Source: Nocardia amikacinitolerans NBRC 108937
GTDB taxonomy: Bacteria; Actinomycetota; Actinomycetes; Mycobacteriales; Mycobacteriaceae
Length of the DNA stretch: 64,000 nt
Direction: 5' to 3'
Assembly (NCBI RefSeq): GCF_001612615.1
Contig: NZ_BDAU01000001.1
Location: 431,737 to 495,736, forward strand
Each line of letters starts with the position of its first letter. The first letter of the stretch is position 1. Below are positions 63,677 through 64,000 of this stretch, one piece after another. A program made the translations under genes and the position numbers. Under the pieces are notes generated by a model. That model was not told where the DNA came from and searched no databases. It saw only the letters and a program-made list of their open reading frames with translations.

Positions 63677-64000
63677 GTGACGGTCGATGACGTGCTGGCG
63701 GAATCGGAGTGGCGCGGGCGGGCCGCCGCGTACCTGGCACGGTTGGACGAGCTCGTCGGACCGTATCTGGCGCGCCGGGCCGCCGGTGATACGCATCCGG
63801 TGGTCGACTTCCTGTTCACCTATTACGGCAACAAGCCCACCCAGTTGCGCCGGTGGCATCCCGGATTCGGTATCGGGCTGGCCGGGGCGCGCGAGTACGA
63901 AGGGGCGCGGGGATATCACCGGGTCTCGGTGCCCGAATGGTCCGACCGGCTCCCGGCGCACGAGTCGTTCCGGCACTCCGCAACCGAGATCTCCGACCGT
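63677..64000 (+). CDS. Protein of the family often annotated 3-methyladenine DNA glycosylase (3' end beyond window)
   Basis: The first 108 codons are present and the frame is open at the edge. DFLFTYYGNKPTQLRRWHPGFG near residue 37 matches a conserved actinobacterial family usually labelled 3-methyladenine DNA glycosylase, although the label has little experimental support known to me and no helix-hairpin-helix is visible in this part. The start is GTG with AGGGGAG upstream. It lies 85 bp after the CNNM pair on the same strand. Confidence 0.55.
   Translation, partial: MTVDDVLAESEWRGRAAAYLARLDELVGPYLARRAAGDTHPVVDFLFTYYGNKPTQLRRWHPGFGIGLAGAREYEGARGYHRVSVPEWSDRLPAHESFRHSATEISDR

Overview
The window is high-GC actinomycete DNA, most likely from Nocardia or a close relative (Nocardiaceae). 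The evidence is a tandem pair of MspA-family porins like NfpA/NfpB of Nocardia farcinica (46.5-47.9 kb), a BlaI/M56 protease pair, GuaB1, two CNNM/CBS proteins, a type II NADH dehydrogenase, DtxR/IdeR-type iron boxes, and frequent GTG starts and ATGA/GTGA stop-start overlaps. The right half keeps a gene order known from Mycobacterium tuberculosis (Rv1841c to Rv1854c: two CBS proteins, guaB1, blaR, blaI, a hotdog thioesterase, ureABC, ureFGD, ndh), but it is broken by several insertions. No transposase, integrase, phage gene, CRISPR array, rRNA or canonical tRNA was seen.

Layout. 0-6.6 kb: single metabolic genes (end of an alpha/beta hydrolase, flavin reductase, PRC-barrel protein, SDR with a Cys4 motif, O-methyltransferase, type II thioesterase, CoA transferase). 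7-9 kb: a TROVE (Ro60/Rsr) protein preceded on the same strand by two tandem Y-RNA-like genes, one of which contains a circularly permuted tRNA mimic. 9-13.6 kb: MFS transporter, TetR regulator, and a coupled nucleoside hydrolase/amidohydrolase pair. 13.6-22.6 kb: recC-recB-recD. 22.8-28.2 kb: small protein, secreted serine hydrolase, P450, ndh with a textbook terminator, and a secreted protein.

28.3-45 kb: the urease genes are in two blocks, ureF-ureG-ureD (28.3-30.4 kb) and ureA-ureB-ureC (42.1-44.5 kb), both on the minus strand. About 11.7 kb of unrelated genes separate them: a frameshifted SDR, a Trp/Arg-rich membrane protein, an MFS/TetR pair with twin operators, a quinone-oxidoreductase-like protein, a BrnT/BrnA-like toxin-antitoxin pair with a perfect 20-bp palindrome, another TetR, an exonuclease, an O-methyltransferase, an SGNH hydrolase, a YbaB/EspC-like/WXG-like secretion module and a VOC protein. 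A hotdog thioesterase and an alpha-carbonic anhydrase lipoprotein follow ureA.

46-54.6 kb is an iron and envelope block. A strong promoter carrying an iron box drives a short region ending in a perfect hairpin (candidate iron-responsive sRNA). It is followed by the two porins, a two-component system, a FhuF-like gene with an almost identical iron-box promoter, and a FecCD-type siderophore ABC transporter (two permeases and an ATPase). 54.6-64 kb: BlaI with its operator, M56 protease, a DEAD-box helicase with a long basic tail, a tandem 166-bp duplication, a DMT transporter, GuaB1 (a GMP reductase in mycobacteria), two CNNM/CBS membrane proteins, and the start of a protein often annotated as 3-methyladenine DNA glycosylase.

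All calls come from reading sequence, motifs and context. No database search was possible.
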